From contig CBDCEM010000003.1 of the NCBI GenBank assembly GCA_965215825.1, positions 1,984,001-2,048,000 of the forward strand: 64,000 nucleotides of DNA, in the 5' to 3' direction. The DNA is from JAWPMT01 sp965215825 (lineage in GTDB: Bacteria > Bacteroidota > Bacteroidia > Cytophagales > Cyclobacteriaceae). Below the pieces are notes generated by a model, which was not told the DNA's origin, did not search any database, and worked only from the letters and a program-made list of their open reading frames with translations. The position numbers and the translations under genes are program-made. The stretch's first letter is position 1, and each line of letters begins with the position of its first letter. Below are positions 1 through 8,029 of this stretch, piece after piece.

Positions 1-618
1 GCGCACGCTGCTTTTGGTTCTCCGAACAATGCCATTCTCGTTGCGGGTGACATTTCCAGAAAGGAAGTTGCCTCGCAATTGGTAAAGGCCGCCGTGGATA
101 AGTTCGGCAGTGTGGATGTATTGATCAACAACGCTGGCGTATTTGCTCCCAAACCTTTTCTTGAAGTAGAAGAAAGTGAGCTGGATACGTTCCTTTCAGT
201 CAACCTCAAAGGAACCTATTATGCCTCGCAGGCCGCTGTGCAGCAAATGCTGAAACAACAAGGCGGAAGCATCATCAATATTGGAACCGTGCTGGTCGAT
301 CATGCGATTGCTGGATTTCCGGCTACCGCACCCATTGCCAGCAAGGGAGCGATACATGCTTTTACACGGCAATTAGCAGCTGAGTTTGGAAAGGACAACA
401 TACGCGTCAACACGATTGCACCGGGAATCATCCGAAGCCCATTGCAAGGTAAAATTGGGGTTAGTGATGCAGATAGTTTGTCAGGGCTGCATTTACTGAA
501 TAGAATAGGGGAGCCCGAAGAAGTTGCAGCAGCAGCCCATTACCTGGCTACGGCTGAGTTCGTAACCGGAGAAACGTTCAATGTCGCAGGTGGCCACGCG
601 ATCGGACATGCCATTTAA
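1..618 (+). CDS. SDR family oxidoreductase, 5' end outside window
   Basis: A short-chain dehydrogenase/reductase using NAD(P). The reading frame is open from base 1 (A-H-A-A-F-G...), so the N-terminal glycine-rich cofactor motif lies before the window. Visible are the family motifs LINNAGV (the NNAG motif) and NIGTVLVDH in the place of the catalytic Ser strand. The region normally carrying YxxxK reads APIASKGAIHAFTRQLAAEF, so Tyr is replaced by Ile while the Lys is kept. The C-terminus shows IRVNTIAPGIIRSP, EPEEVAAAAHYLA and TGETFNVAGGHA. The missing Tyr could lower or change activity. It starts a plus-strand run with the NTF2-like and nitronate monooxygenase genes. Substrate unknown. Confidence 0.9.
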   Translation, partial: AHAAFGSPNNAILVAGDISRKEVASQLVKAAVDKFGSVDVLINNAGVFAPKPFLEVEESELDTFLSVNLKGTYYASQAAVQQMLKQQGGSIINIGTVLVDHAIAGFPATAPIASKGAIHAFTRQLAAEFGKDNIRVNTIAPGIIRSPLQGKIGVSDADSLSGLHLLNRIGEPEEVAAAAHYLATAEFVTGETFNVAGGHAIGHAI

Positions 619-629
619 AAATACGTATC

Positions 630-1001
630 ATGAGGTATGAAGAACATGTAAAAACCATCCACAAGGTGATCCGGGATTATTTTGATGGGATATATGAAGG
701 AAATATTGATAAACTTCAGGACAGTTTTGCTCCGGAAGCGAGGCTCTATGGAGACGTCAAAGGGGTGGAATATGCCAAAACGCTGAAGGAATATCTCGCA
801 GGTGTCAAAAGCAGAAAAAGCCCATCTGAACTTCAGGAGAAATTTGGAATGGAAATCGTGGGCGTAGAAGTCATCGGAAAGGTGGCCATAGTAAAAGCCC
901 ATTTGAAAATGCTCGGTTTCAACTACTACGACTTTTTGTCACTAAGTATCGTAAAAGGAGATTGGAAAATTGTGAATAAAGTTTTTGTCCATGTGGAATA
1001 A
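630..1001 (+). CDS. NTF2-like (lumazine-binding type) small protein
   Basis: A 123-residue single-domain protein of the SnoaL/NTF2-like alpha+beta barrel type, closest in pattern to the putative lumazine-binding proteins. The N-terminal helix HKVIRDYFDGIYEGNIDKLQDSF and the following APEARLYG are typical of this fold. The C-terminal strands VEVIGKVAIVKAHLKM and DFLSLSIVKGDWKIVNKVF finish the barrel. No signal peptide. It starts 11 bases after the dehydrogenase and its last codons overlap the start of the nitronate monooxygenase, so the three are probably one operon. Such proteins bind or convert small hydrophobic ligands; the ligand cannot be read from sequence. Confidence 0.8.
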   Translation: MRYEEHVKTIHKVIRDYFDGIYEGNIDKLQDSFAPEARLYGDVKGVEYAKTLKEYLAGVKSRKSPSELQEKFGMEIVGVEVIGKVAIVKAHLKMLGFNYYDFLSLSIVKGDWKIVNKVFVHVE

Positions 1002-2067
1002 CACGGCAGTAAGCGAATTACTAAAAATCAAGTATCCCATCATCCAGGGTGCGTTCGGCGGAAGTTTTTCTTCCGTCGAACTCGTCGCCGCGGTTTCCAA
1101 TGCCGGTGGCTTGGGTTCCTTTGGACTCAATGCCCGATCACCGCAAGAGATCCTGAAAATAGATGCAGCGATTCGGCAATCCACTAATGCCACCTATGCC
1201 CTCAATCTATGGGTGCCCCTTGCCAATGATCCGGTAAAGGATTTTGATGAGCTGGCCTTTGAGGCATGGAAGCAACGATTTGCGCCGTACTTTGAAAAGC
1301 TGGCATTGCCGATTCCAGACTGGCCAGGTTTGCCTGAACATCATTTCGATGAGCAATTAGAAGCGGTTCTTGAAGCTCGGCCGCCGGTAGTGAGTTTCAT
1401 CTTCGGAATTCCTTCAGCAGCAGTATTTACCGACCTTAAGCAGCGGGGGATTGTTACCATTGCCTCGGCTACTACCGCCGAAGAAGCTCAGCTTCTAGCG
1501 GAAAGCCCTGTTGACTTGATCATTGCTACCGGACAAAACGCCGGAGGGCACCGACCTTCCTTCCTGAAGTCGCCGGAGGCATCTTTGATGGATACCCAGC
1601 CACTGGTTGAGCAAGTATTGAAAGTGGTCGAGAAGCCCGTGATTGCCGCTGGTGGTATTTCCAGTGGAACCAGAGCTGCAGAATACTTTCAATTAGGCGC
1701 ATCAGGCGTGCAGATCGGCACTGCTTTCCTCGCGACCAACGAGTCCGGGGCATCGGATCTGCACAAGACGAAGCTTCGGTCGCAGGATTCATATCAAACA
1801 GACCTGACCAGGGTTTTTACCGGTCGACTGGCCCGATCCATTACTTCCGAATTCATTCAAGATTTTAATCGATCTCAGGACCCGGTGTATGCACCCTATC
1901 CCTTGCAAAGTAAGCTCCTGAATGGATTGTGGAACGTGCCTGACAAGGAAGCAGCCGAAACCCATATGCCCTTGTGGGCCGGAGTGCCTTCCGACATCCT
2001 GCATCATACCCTTGCGGAGGACTTGTTCCTTTCCCTGGTTCAGGAGATCAACGAGGCGTTGGGGTAA
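991..2067 (+). CDS. nitronate monooxygenase
   Basis: A 358-residue FMN-dependent TIM-barrel oxidoreductase of the nitronate monooxygenase (2-nitropropane dioxygenase) family, which oxidises alkyl nitronates such as propionate 3-nitronate. Seen: the N-terminal PIIQGAFGG flavin loop, the active-site ATGQNAGGHR motif in which the His is the expected catalytic base, and the phosphate-binding VIAAGGISSG...GASGVQIGTAFLA. Full length for the family. I chose ATG 991 over the upstream TTG at 985; it overlaps the end of the NTF2-like gene by 11 bases, suggesting translational coupling. Its partner dehydrogenase suggests a small detoxification or lipid-related operon, which is inference. Confidence 0.9.
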   Translation: MWNNTAVSELLKIKYPIIQGAFGGSFSSVELVAAVSNAGGLGSFGLNARSPQEILKIDAAIRQSTNATYALNLWVPLANDPVKDFDELAFEAWKQRFAPYFEKLALPIPDWPGLPEHHFDEQLEAVLEARPPVVSFIFGIPSAAVFTDLKQRGIVTIASATTAEEAQLLAESPVDLIIATGQNAGGHRPSFLKSPEASLMDTQPLVEQVLKVVEKPVIAAGGISSGTRAAEYFQLGASGVQIGTAFLATNESGASDLHKTKLRSQDSYQTDLTRVFTGRLARSITSEFIQDFNRSQDPVYAPYPLQSKLLNGLWNVPDKEAAETHMPLWAGVPSDILHHTLAEDLFLSLVQEINEALG

Positions 2068-2228
2068 GAAGGCCCTTTCGAAAGAAACTTAGAAATAACC
2101 GAACCTGATACTCCTGCAAGTGTACCTCGCGTCGTACTCCTGCACCAAAGAAGCGTCAATAACCTCCTCCGAAAAACTTACCCAACATTTCTTAAGCGAG
2201 TTGACGAGTCTTTTCACATTTTTACAGC

Positions 2229-3335
2229 ATGAATTTGCTCGTAGCCGGAGTAATAGGAATCACGGCCTTTGTCATTGTACAACTCTTACAAAAGGAGGTG
2301 GGCAATAAGCGTTCCATGCGAATCGCCCTGCTTATGCAATTGGTTTGGTTGTTTCGATTGTTGCTGCTGTACATTAAGTTAGACCTGGAGCAGGAGCCAA
2401 ACGCTTTTGCTATAGTTTACGATCAGACACTAGTGTTGCTGGACGGTCCCCTGTTTTGGCTATACACGCGTTCATTGATTGAGACCCAGCCTTTCAAAAA
2501 GCGTATTTTGTGGCATTTTCTACCGTTTGCGCTGTTATTTATTAATTCTACTAACTTAGCGATCAACTCTCCGGAAGTGGTCACAGCTAAGTATGATGCT
2601 GTGGTGACCAGGATCATTTCGGGTGAGCAATTTGCTGATAGATTCGATGCGATCTTCATCGTGATCGTGTTAGGAGTGAGTTTGATCTATGTTTTGCGTG
2701 CAGTCAGAATTGGACGGGCTTATAATCAGCGCTTGTTAGAAAATTACTCAGCGGTTGAGAACATGATGGCCAGTTGGATTGTCAGTTTCCAAAGAATTTG
2801 GGTACTTATGTTTCTGCTACCCATCTTCATCTACTTCACCAACTACATTTATCCGATCACACAATCGGTTTATATTTTGATAGGCGTTTTACTGGCGTTG
2901 TGTGTATTCAGTGTGTTTTTTAGTAGTAGTCTGCTTAGGCAAGTGTATGCCCCGGCATCTATCCTGCAGAAGAGTTTGCAAACTACGGGTAAGCCAATAG
3001 ACATTGACCAGCGTCAAATTGAAAAAATAAAACGCGAGATGGGAGAGCAGCAATATTACCTCGACGAAGAGCTAAGTCTACGTCAGCTTGCCGATTTTCT
3101 GGAGCTCAAACCTGCGGAACTCACGGAACTGATCAAAGCCAGCGAATATGAGAACTTCTATGACTTTGTCAATTCGTATCGTATCGACAAGGTAAAGCAA
3201 CAATTGAAACAAAGTGATGAGCAGATCATCCAGCTGGCTTATCAGAATGGTTTTAAAAGTAAGTCCACCTTCAACAAGATTTTTAAGGAAAAGACCGGAT
3301 TTACACCCAAAGCTTACAGATTGTCCATCAAATAA
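2229..3335 (+). CDS. AraC family regulator with membrane N-terminus
   Basis: A 368-residue membrane-anchored transcription regulator. About seven hydrophobic segments fill residues 1-240 (for example MNLLVAGVIGITAFVIVQLL and VYILIGVLLALCVFSVFF). They are followed by an AraC-type double helix-turn-helix at roughly residues 265-367, with LSLRQLADFLELKPAELTELI as the first HTH and IIQLAYQNGFKSKSTFNKIFKEKTGFTP as the conserved second HTH. This architecture is common in Bacteroidota, where the membrane part is thought to sense a signal directly. It may control the CPBP protease gene that follows after 73 bases. Signal unknown. Confidence 0.88.
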   Translation: MNLLVAGVIGITAFVIVQLLQKEVGNKRSMRIALLMQLVWLFRLLLLYIKLDLEQEPNAFAIVYDQTLVLLDGPLFWLYTRSLIETQPFKKRILWHFLPFALLFINSTNLAINSPEVVTAKYDAVVTRIISGEQFADRFDAIFIVIVLGVSLIYVLRAVRIGRAYNQRLLENYSAVENMMASWIVSFQRIWVLMFLLPIFIYFTNYIYPITQSVYILIGVLLALCVFSVFFSSSLLRQVYAPASILQKSLQTTGKPIDIDQRQIEKIKREMGEQQYYLDEELSLRQLADFLELKPAELTELIKASEYENFYDFVNSYRIDKVKQQLKQSDEQIIQLAYQNGFKSKSTFNKIFKEKTGFTPKAYRLSIK

Positions 3336-3408
3336 GTCCGTCTAATCTTAGATGGACGTCCGTAGAAGGCGCTAAGACCTCTTTTGCATCAAAACAAAAA
3401 TAAATGCC

Positions 3409-4233
3409 ATGATGCGTCTATGGACTAAAACGCCGGTCTGGCTCAAGGCCACCTTCTTGAATGTCGTACTGATGTTCCCCATGATAGGGTTAGTACAGGG
3501 ATTGGTCATCAATCAAAATTTAAGGTACTACACTTCCATTCCGTGGGCCGTTCCGGTGGCGTTGTTGCTATTGGGCGGCTTTTATTTCCTAACCAAACGG
3601 TTCACAAATTTTACCGAAAAGGAAGATGTACGGATCAGGCTTGGTTTTGATTTTACTCAGCTCCGCTATTGGTGCTATATCGTAGGGATTGTGTTCTTGC
3701 TGCCATCTATCATGACCCTGAATGCGTACTTGTTTGATGTTCAGAATACCACCATAAAGTCCTACATCAGTCTGTTTGGTGCATTGCCTCCGATTTCGGC
3801 TGTTCCACTTTTGCTGGTACTGGCATTTTCAGCGGGACTGACCGAAGAGATCGTTTACCGGGGGTACATCCAAAATATCCTTAGTCGTCGCTATTCGAGG
3901 TGGCTGAGCTTCCTCATTGTAGCCATACTTTTCACTGTCATGCATGGACTGCCACCAGTGCTCGTGCTACCCTATCTGCTGTTTTCAGCATTGTTCAGCT
4001 ACGTTGCTGATCAGGTGAAAAGCACGGGAGTGGTCATTTTTGCGCACTTTCTGGTAGATGCGGTTTCATTCCTGTTGGTTTATAGTAACCCGGAATTGCT
4101 CAACACACCCACGATGGAAAACATACTGATTGCCTCCGGTATCCTGGTGATGGGTGTAACTGCCATGTTGTTGCCCCTGAAAATGAAGGGTGCCCCTGAG
4201 CTTGTTTATCACACGCAGCAATCAGTTAAATAA
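3409..4233 (+). CDS. CPBP family intramembrane metalloprotease
   Basis: A 274-residue polytopic membrane protein of the CPBP (Abi, CAAX protease) family. The signature glutamate motif is visible as LTEEIVYRGYIQNIL (EExxxR), followed by FTVMHG with the first metal/active-site His and IFAHFLVDAV with the second. Several hydrophobic helices flank the core, with LKATFLNVVLMFPMIGLVQG at the N-terminus. Bacterial members cleave prenylated or small peptide substrates inside the membrane, and some protect against bacteriocins. It follows the AraC-type regulator gene on the same strand and may be its target. Starts at the first of two adjacent ATG codons. Confidence 0.87.
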   Translation: MMRLWTKTPVWLKATFLNVVLMFPMIGLVQGLVINQNLRYYTSIPWAVPVALLLLGGFYFLTKRFTNFTEKEDVRIRLGFDFTQLRYWCYIVGIVFLLPSIMTLNAYLFDVQNTTIKSYISLFGALPPISAVPLLLVLAFSAGLTEEIVYRGYIQNILSRRYSRWLSFLIVAILFTVMHGLPPVLVLPYLLFSALFSYVADQVKSTGVVIFAHFLVDAVSFLLVYSNPELLNTPTMENILIASGILVMGVTAMLLPLKMKGAPELVYHTQQSVK

Positions 4234-4355
4234 TTGTAAATAATCCAGTGGGAGATTGCCATTCAATTCATTTCTTGTCATTCGCTGCAAATGGTCCGCC
4301 GTATCCATCTCCCAACCGTATCCAAATAAATCCCAATTACAAATCAAAAATCTAT

Positions 4356-5192
4356 ATGAAAACTTCAAAAATCATCCGATCATTGGCGTGGAAGGTCTGC
4401 GCTTTTAGTTTATTGATTACCACTGCCTGTTCAACTGAAGAAGAACCGGGAATTGTACTCAGTCCCGTCGAATTGAACTCTTTTTCTGCTATCGATATTG
4501 GCAACATCGAATCTTCAACGGATATTCAGGTAAAGTTTAATTTAAGTGAAGGTGTAGATGCCATCAGCCTGTATATTGTACCTGCTTCCTCAGCCAACGA
4601 TCTTACTGCAGAGCAGTTGTTGACCGTGCCCGATGGTTCATTTCTTGCGGTACAGGGAGTAACCGATACCAAGAAGGAATACGCTTTTCAACTACCCGAC
4701 CTGTTGGACATGAATAGTAACCCCTTGCAGCATGACTTAGCTTATTCCGTGGTGTTAGTGTATGACGTAGAGGGCAGTAGCTTCATCGCGGAAAGAAAGG
4801 CATCGATCACACTGACGGATAAGAGCACCATTTTGGGCAGGTATGTAGGGACCTGGGACGACAATCTCTTTGCTAATGTTGCTGTTTCGTTCTGGTTGAA
4901 GGAACAACAAGGATCTCGCGTAAGCGGTGACTTTTATATTTCTTCAACCTTCCAGCCTGCCTATGGTGGAGAGGACAATGACGGGACTATTACGGTACTG
5001 TTGTCAGAGGATGGAGCCAATACATTTACCTTCCGGTACAATCAGGATTTGCCAGAATATATGGGTGGTTGCCCGGGTGTATACACTGGAGAAGGCGAAT
5101 TTGAGGCATTAAGTGTCTCCATATCCTTCGTTGGAGAGGATTGCGACGGACTCCATGAGGATGGAAGTATTCAGGTAGAGCGATCTTATTGA
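4356..5192 (+). CDS. hypothetical lipoprotein
   Basis: A 278-residue putative lipoprotein. The open frame extends upstream to 4248, but the fitting start is ATG 4356, giving the signal peptide MKTSKIIRSLAWKVCAFSLL ending in a lipobox-like TTAC before STEEEPG. The mature protein has an Ig-like stretch (residues about 35-150) and a C-terminal GRYVGTWDDN...VSFWLKEQQGSRVSGDFY domain of about 95 residues that resembles lipocalin-like outer-surface domains in tone only. Two cysteines near the end (GGCPGVY, GEDCDG) could pair. No specific family recognised. Confidence 0.7.
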   Translation: MKTSKIIRSLAWKVCAFSLLITTACSTEEEPGIVLSPVELNSFSAIDIGNIESSTDIQVKFNLSEGVDAISLYIVPASSANDLTAEQLLTVPDGSFLAVQGVTDTKKEYAFQLPDLLDMNSNPLQHDLAYSVVLVYDVEGSSFIAERKASITLTDKSTILGRYVGTWDDNLFANVAVSFWLKEQQGSRVSGDFYISSTFQPAYGGEDNDGTITVLLSEDGANTFTFRYNQDLPEYMGGCPGVYTGEGEFEALSVSISFVGEDCDGLHEDGSIQVERSY

Positions 5193-5206
5193 TCTTTATG
5201 GTTTCC

Positions 5207-5247
5207 GTCATTCCGGCCGTAACGAAGTGGAGTGCCGGAATCTCAAG
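5207..5247 (+). repeat. palindromic repeat family 3, short copy
   Basis: A near-palindrome that opens with CGTCATTCCGGC and closes with GCCGGAATCTCA. Copies with the same outer arms occur at 12076, 12216 (reversed) and 12639; decayed pieces are at about 5325, 9498 and 37985-38045. The arms form a stem of eight to nine base pairs. It lies right after the lipoprotein stop codon, where it could help end transcription. Confidence 0.65.
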
Positions 5248-5361
5248 GTTTGATAGTAGGAATTCCTTATGATGGAATTTCCTATTTGGACCGCCGATGC
5301 CTTTACTACAACCCTGCCGAGCCGCCGGCCGCCGGAATGCTGGATAAATTCCCTTTTCATC

Positions 5362-5447
5362 AAACCTATAAGGTCTTCAGGAAAGCTGTAGAGTAAACCT
5401 TATAGGTTTTCCTTCCGCCGAAGTTTGTGTCCCCACAAACTTCCATG
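5362..5447. repeat. 86-bp direct repeat, left copy
   Basis: Identical except for two bases to 7777-7862, in the same orientation. The first half is a hairpin with arms AAACCTATAAGGT and ACCTTATAGGTTT. The two copies bracket the four RAYT-derived elements and the duplicated gene, about 2.3 kb. They could mark a past recombination or the limits of a mobile segment. Confidence 0.75.
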
Positions 5448-5492
5448 CCGCCACAGAAGGTGTTATCTCCGAAGTGAAGTAAGATTGGTTCC

Positions 5493-5790
5493 CACCTAGC
5501 GCGCGTTTGTAACGCGTGCAATTATCCTTATCATGCAACGCACGCCAATTACCTGGGAATTTAGTTTGAAGTAGGTATTTTGATTTAATGTCAGAGAAGT
5601 ACAAATTTCACTATGACGAAGGTATTTATTCTGTAACAAGTACGGTTGTGCATTGGATCGACTTGTGAAATTGTCGATGAACCCGAACACTTTTTATACA
5701 GTTCGGCTAAAGATTATACAGGTCACAAAGGATTGATCGATGTTCGTTTGTTGGAGTGATGTCACGCGTTGCAAACGCGCGCCAGAGGGG
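5493..5790 (+). mobile_element. RAYT-derived MITE-like element, copy A
   Basis: A 298-bp unit bounded by inverted REP palindromes of family 1: CTAGCGC, GCGTTTGTAACGC, GTGC at the left and the reverse form ending GCGCGCCAGAGGGG at the right. Inside, ATG 5588 begins MSEKYKFHYDEGIYSVTSTV followed by VHWIDL and a stop, matching the N-terminus of the RAYT encoded at 40613-41164. A second piece (PEHFLYSSAKDYTGHKGL, then IDVRLLE and a stop) matches its C-terminus. The HUH and Tyr catalytic region is missing, so the copy cannot make its own transposase. TGAAAACACCGGCAAGGGC follows the unit. Confidence 0.8.
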
Positions 5791-5810
5791 TGAAAACACC
5801 GGCAAGGGCC

Positions 5811-6109
5811 CACCTAGCGCGCGTTTGTAACGCGTGCAATTATCCTTATCATGCAACGCACGCCAATTACCTTGGGAATTTAGTTTGAAGTAGGTATTTT
5901 TATTTAATGTCAGAGAAGTACAAATTTCACGATGACGAAGGTATTTATTCTGTAACAAGTACGGTTGTGCATTGGATTGACTTGTGAAATTGTCGATGAA
6001 CCCGAACACTTTTTATACAGTTCGGCTAAAGATTATACAGGTCACAAAGGATTGATCGATGTTCGTTTGTTGGAGTGATGTCACGCGTTGCAAAGGCGCG
6101 CCAGAGGGG
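5811..6109 (+). mobile_element. RAYT-derived MITE-like element, copy B
   Basis: A 299-bp copy with the same two REP-like ends, the same N-terminal and C-terminal transposase remnants and the same internal deletion as copy A, and only scattered base changes. It starts directly after the TGAAAACACCGGCAAGGGC tail of copy A, in the same orientation, so A and B form a tandem. One base change in the right palindrome (AAGGCGCG instead of AACGCGCG) weakens its stem. Confidence 0.8.
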
Positions 6110-6120
6110 TGAAAACACCG

Positions 6121-6732
6121 GCAAGGGCTAGCATGTAAGTCTGAGTCCATCGAAGACGATCAAGCAGTTATCACCGTGATTACGATGTTTTGAGCTCACC
6201 TAGCGCGCGTTTGTAACGCGTGCAATTATCCTTATCATGCAACGCACGCCAATTACCTTGGGAATTTAGTTTGAAGTAGGTATTTTTATTTAATGTCAGA
6301 GAAGTACAAATTTCACGATGACGAAGGTATTTATTCTGTAACAAGTACGGTTGGGCATTGGATTGACTTGTGAAATTGTCGATGAACCCGAACACTTTTT
6401 ATACAGTTCGGCTAAAGATTATACAGGTCACAAAGGATTGATCGATGTTCGTTTGTTGGAGTGATGTCACGCGTTGCAAACGCGCGCCAGAGGGGGTATT
6501 TACTATAGAGAAGCATTCCCTTCAATTCGTCTTCCTCGAATACTTTGTAGGTGCCGTCGTAAAGCGCGCAGATGTCAAGGAAGGTATATTCCATGGCCTC
6601 CATTTGATGGTCTTGAACACCACAGTCGGGGAACAGTTCTATTTGTTCATTCTTGGAGTTGGATGTCCAACTTGCTGATATGCAGGTATATGAACTCACG
6701 GATTGATTTCATGCGTTTTGTCAGGATCAACC
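6121..6732 (-). pseudogene. broken duplicate of the 7089-7634 gene, interrupted by element copy C
   Basis: Two pieces match the complete copy to the right. Bases 6121-6196 correspond to about 7051-7126 (the 3' end of the minus-strand gene plus flank), and 6496-6732 correspond to about 7432-7669 (the 5' part and upstream flank). Between them, element copy C replaces about 305 bases of coding sequence. The 5' piece still encodes the first 68 residues without change, so the event is recent. The right edge of the duplicated segment ends exactly where element copy D begins. Confidence 0.7.
6197..6495 (+). mobile_element. RAYT-derived MITE-like element, copy C
   Basis: A third 299-bp copy with the family-1 palindromes at both ends and the same fused transposase remnants. 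It sits inside the broken duplicate of the gene at 7089-7634, in place of that gene's central part. The left junction follows TTTTGAGCT and the right junction precedes GTATTTACTATAG, both also present in the complete gene copy. Whether it inserted with a deletion or arose by recombination between repeats cannot be read from the sequence. Confidence 0.8.
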
Positions 6733-7031
6733 CACCTAGCGCGCGTTTGTAACGCGTGCAATTATCCTTATCATGCAACGCACGCCAATTACCTTGGGAA
6801 TTTAGTTTGAAGTAGGTATTTTGATTTAATGTCAGAGAAGTACAAATTTCACGATGACGAAGGTATTTATTCTGTAACAAGTACGGTTGTGCATTGTATC
6901 GACTTGTGAAATTGTCGATGAACCCGAACATTTTTTATACAGTTCGGCTAAAGATTATACAGGTCACAAAGGATTGATCGATGTTCGTTTGTTGGAGTGA
7001 TGTCACGCGTTGCAAACACGCGCCAGAGGGG
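6733..7031 (+). mobile_element. RAYT-derived MITE-like element, copy D
   Basis: The fourth copy, same orientation and length. It separates the broken gene copy from the complete one. After its right palindrome come GTTGCAGG and then the TGAAAACACCGGCAAGGGC tail seen after copies A and B. As in the other copies, the internal transposase remnant is stopped after the IDL codons. Confidence 0.8.
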
Positions 7032-7088
7032 TTGCAGGTGAAAACACCGGCAAGGGCTAGAATGTCAGTTTGAGTCCATCGCAGACGA

Positions 7089-7634
7089 TCAAGCAGTTAT
7101 CACCGCGATCACGATGTTTTGAGCTCCGGACATGGCCTTTTGATACACAGCATGGGTGAACTTCAAGGCGTCGCTTAAGTACAGCATCATTAATTGTTCA
7201 TGATCATTCAGGTCGCTGAGGTCTTCTTTGTTTTTTAGCAACACCTCATCGTAATCATTAAACAAGTGCAAATCCTCCTTCAGGAGTTGTGCAATCAGGT
7301 TTCCTACAGGACTATCTTCTTCCCAATAGGAAGTGTACAGGTCCGGGTAGTTTTCCATGAATGCCTTCACGTAAAGGAGCATGGTCCAATAAGCCCTGGC
7401 GCAAGACTTGGGCGGTACGTCTGCAAGGTGGTATTTACTATAGAGAAGCATTCCCTTCAATTCGTCTTCCTCGAATACTTTGTAGGTGCCGTCGTAAAGC
7501 GCGCAGATGTCAAGGAAGGTATATTCCATGGCCTCCATTTGATGGTCTTGAACACCACAGTCGGGGAACAGTTCTATTTGTTCATTCTTGGAGTTGGATG
7601 TCCAACTTGCTGATATGCAGGTATATGAACTCAC
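7089..7634 (-). CDS. hypothetical protein, partly duplicated
   Basis: A 181-codon frame starting at GTG 7634 with no family I recognise. The protein is acidic, helical and rich in Leu, Tyr and Asp (MEAMEYTFLDICALYDGTYK, LKEDLHLFNDYDEVLLKN, MMLYLSDALKFTHAVYQKAM). A better-looking start, MKSIREFIYLHISKLDIQLQ, lies just upstream in another frame, so the gene may carry a frameshift and the given start is uncertain. A second copy to the left has lost its middle to a mobile element. The next gene on the same strand is DUF6261. Confidence 0.45.
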   Translation of the reverse strand: MSSYTCISASWTSNSKNEQIELFPDCGVQDHQMEAMEYTFLDICALYDGTYKVFEEDELKGMLLYSKYHLADVPPKSCARAYWTMLLYVKAFMENYPDLYTSYWEEDSPVGNLIAQLLKEDLHLFNDYDEVLLKNKEDLSDLNDHEQLMMLYLSDALKFTHAVYQKAMSGAQNIVIAVITA

Positions 7635-7776
7635 GGATTGATTTCATGCGTTTTGTCAGGATCAAAAATAACATAGAATTGTGCAATAGTCCCTATAACC
7701 GGACTGGTTTGGGTTTTTCCGCCAAAGTTTGTCCCCATAAATTCGACTGCCGAAGGTGTTATCACCGAGGTAAAAT

Positions 7777-7862
7777 AAACCTATAAGGTCTTCAGGAAAG
7801 CTGTAGAGTAAACCTTATAGGTTTTCCTTCTGCCGAAGTTTGTGTCCCCACAAACTGCCATG
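7777..7862. repeat. 86-bp direct repeat, right copy
   Basis: Matches 5362-5447 with two mismatches. It has the same hairpin arms and the same GCCGAAGTTTGTGTCCCCAC segment. A shortened form of that last segment also lies at about 7720-7742. Closes the repeat-bounded 2.3-kb segment. Confidence 0.75.
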
Positions 7863-7930
7863 AAATCTTTACTTCTGGAAGTCCACGTTTGAAACCCGAG
7901 TACATTAGAGACAGACGAATAATTGTTGGA

Positions 7931-7965
7931 AAAATAAAAAAAGCACCCCAAAACCGGAGTGCTTT
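7931..7965 (-). terminator. rho-independent terminator
   Basis: On the minus strand the sequence reads AAAGCACTCCGG, TTTT, GGGGTGCTTT and then a run of T. A stem of about nine base pairs with a T-tract is the usual shape. It lies about 65 bases downstream of the DUF6261 stop codon and probably ends that transcript. Confidence 0.75.
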
Positions 7966-7990
7966 CTATGACTGCTAAGATTGAATACCT

Positions 7991-8024
7991 AACCCTGTTA
8001 GCGGCTTCAAACCCTAACAGGGTT
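7991..8024. repeat. inverted repeat after DUF6261
   Basis: Arms AACCCTGTTAG and CTAACAGGGTT, 11 perfect base pairs, around a 12-base loop. It lies six bases downstream of the DUF6261 stop codon and may be part of its 3' processing or termination together with the terminator that follows. Confidence 0.7.
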
Positions 8025-8029
8025 GAATA

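Noticed and set aside
2120..2308. 62-codon frame before the AraC gene
   Set aside because: It overlaps the AraC start in another frame and has no start signal or homology.
5496..6931. Minus-strand frames beginning MFGFIDNFTS that occur four times
   Set aside because: They are the reverse translation of the RAYT-derived elements. The plus strand has the meaningful transposase remnants, and the minus frames run out into palindromes.
7361..7786. 141-codon plus-strand frame
   Set aside because: It is antisense to the 7089-7634 gene and extends into repeat sequence without a protein-like pattern.
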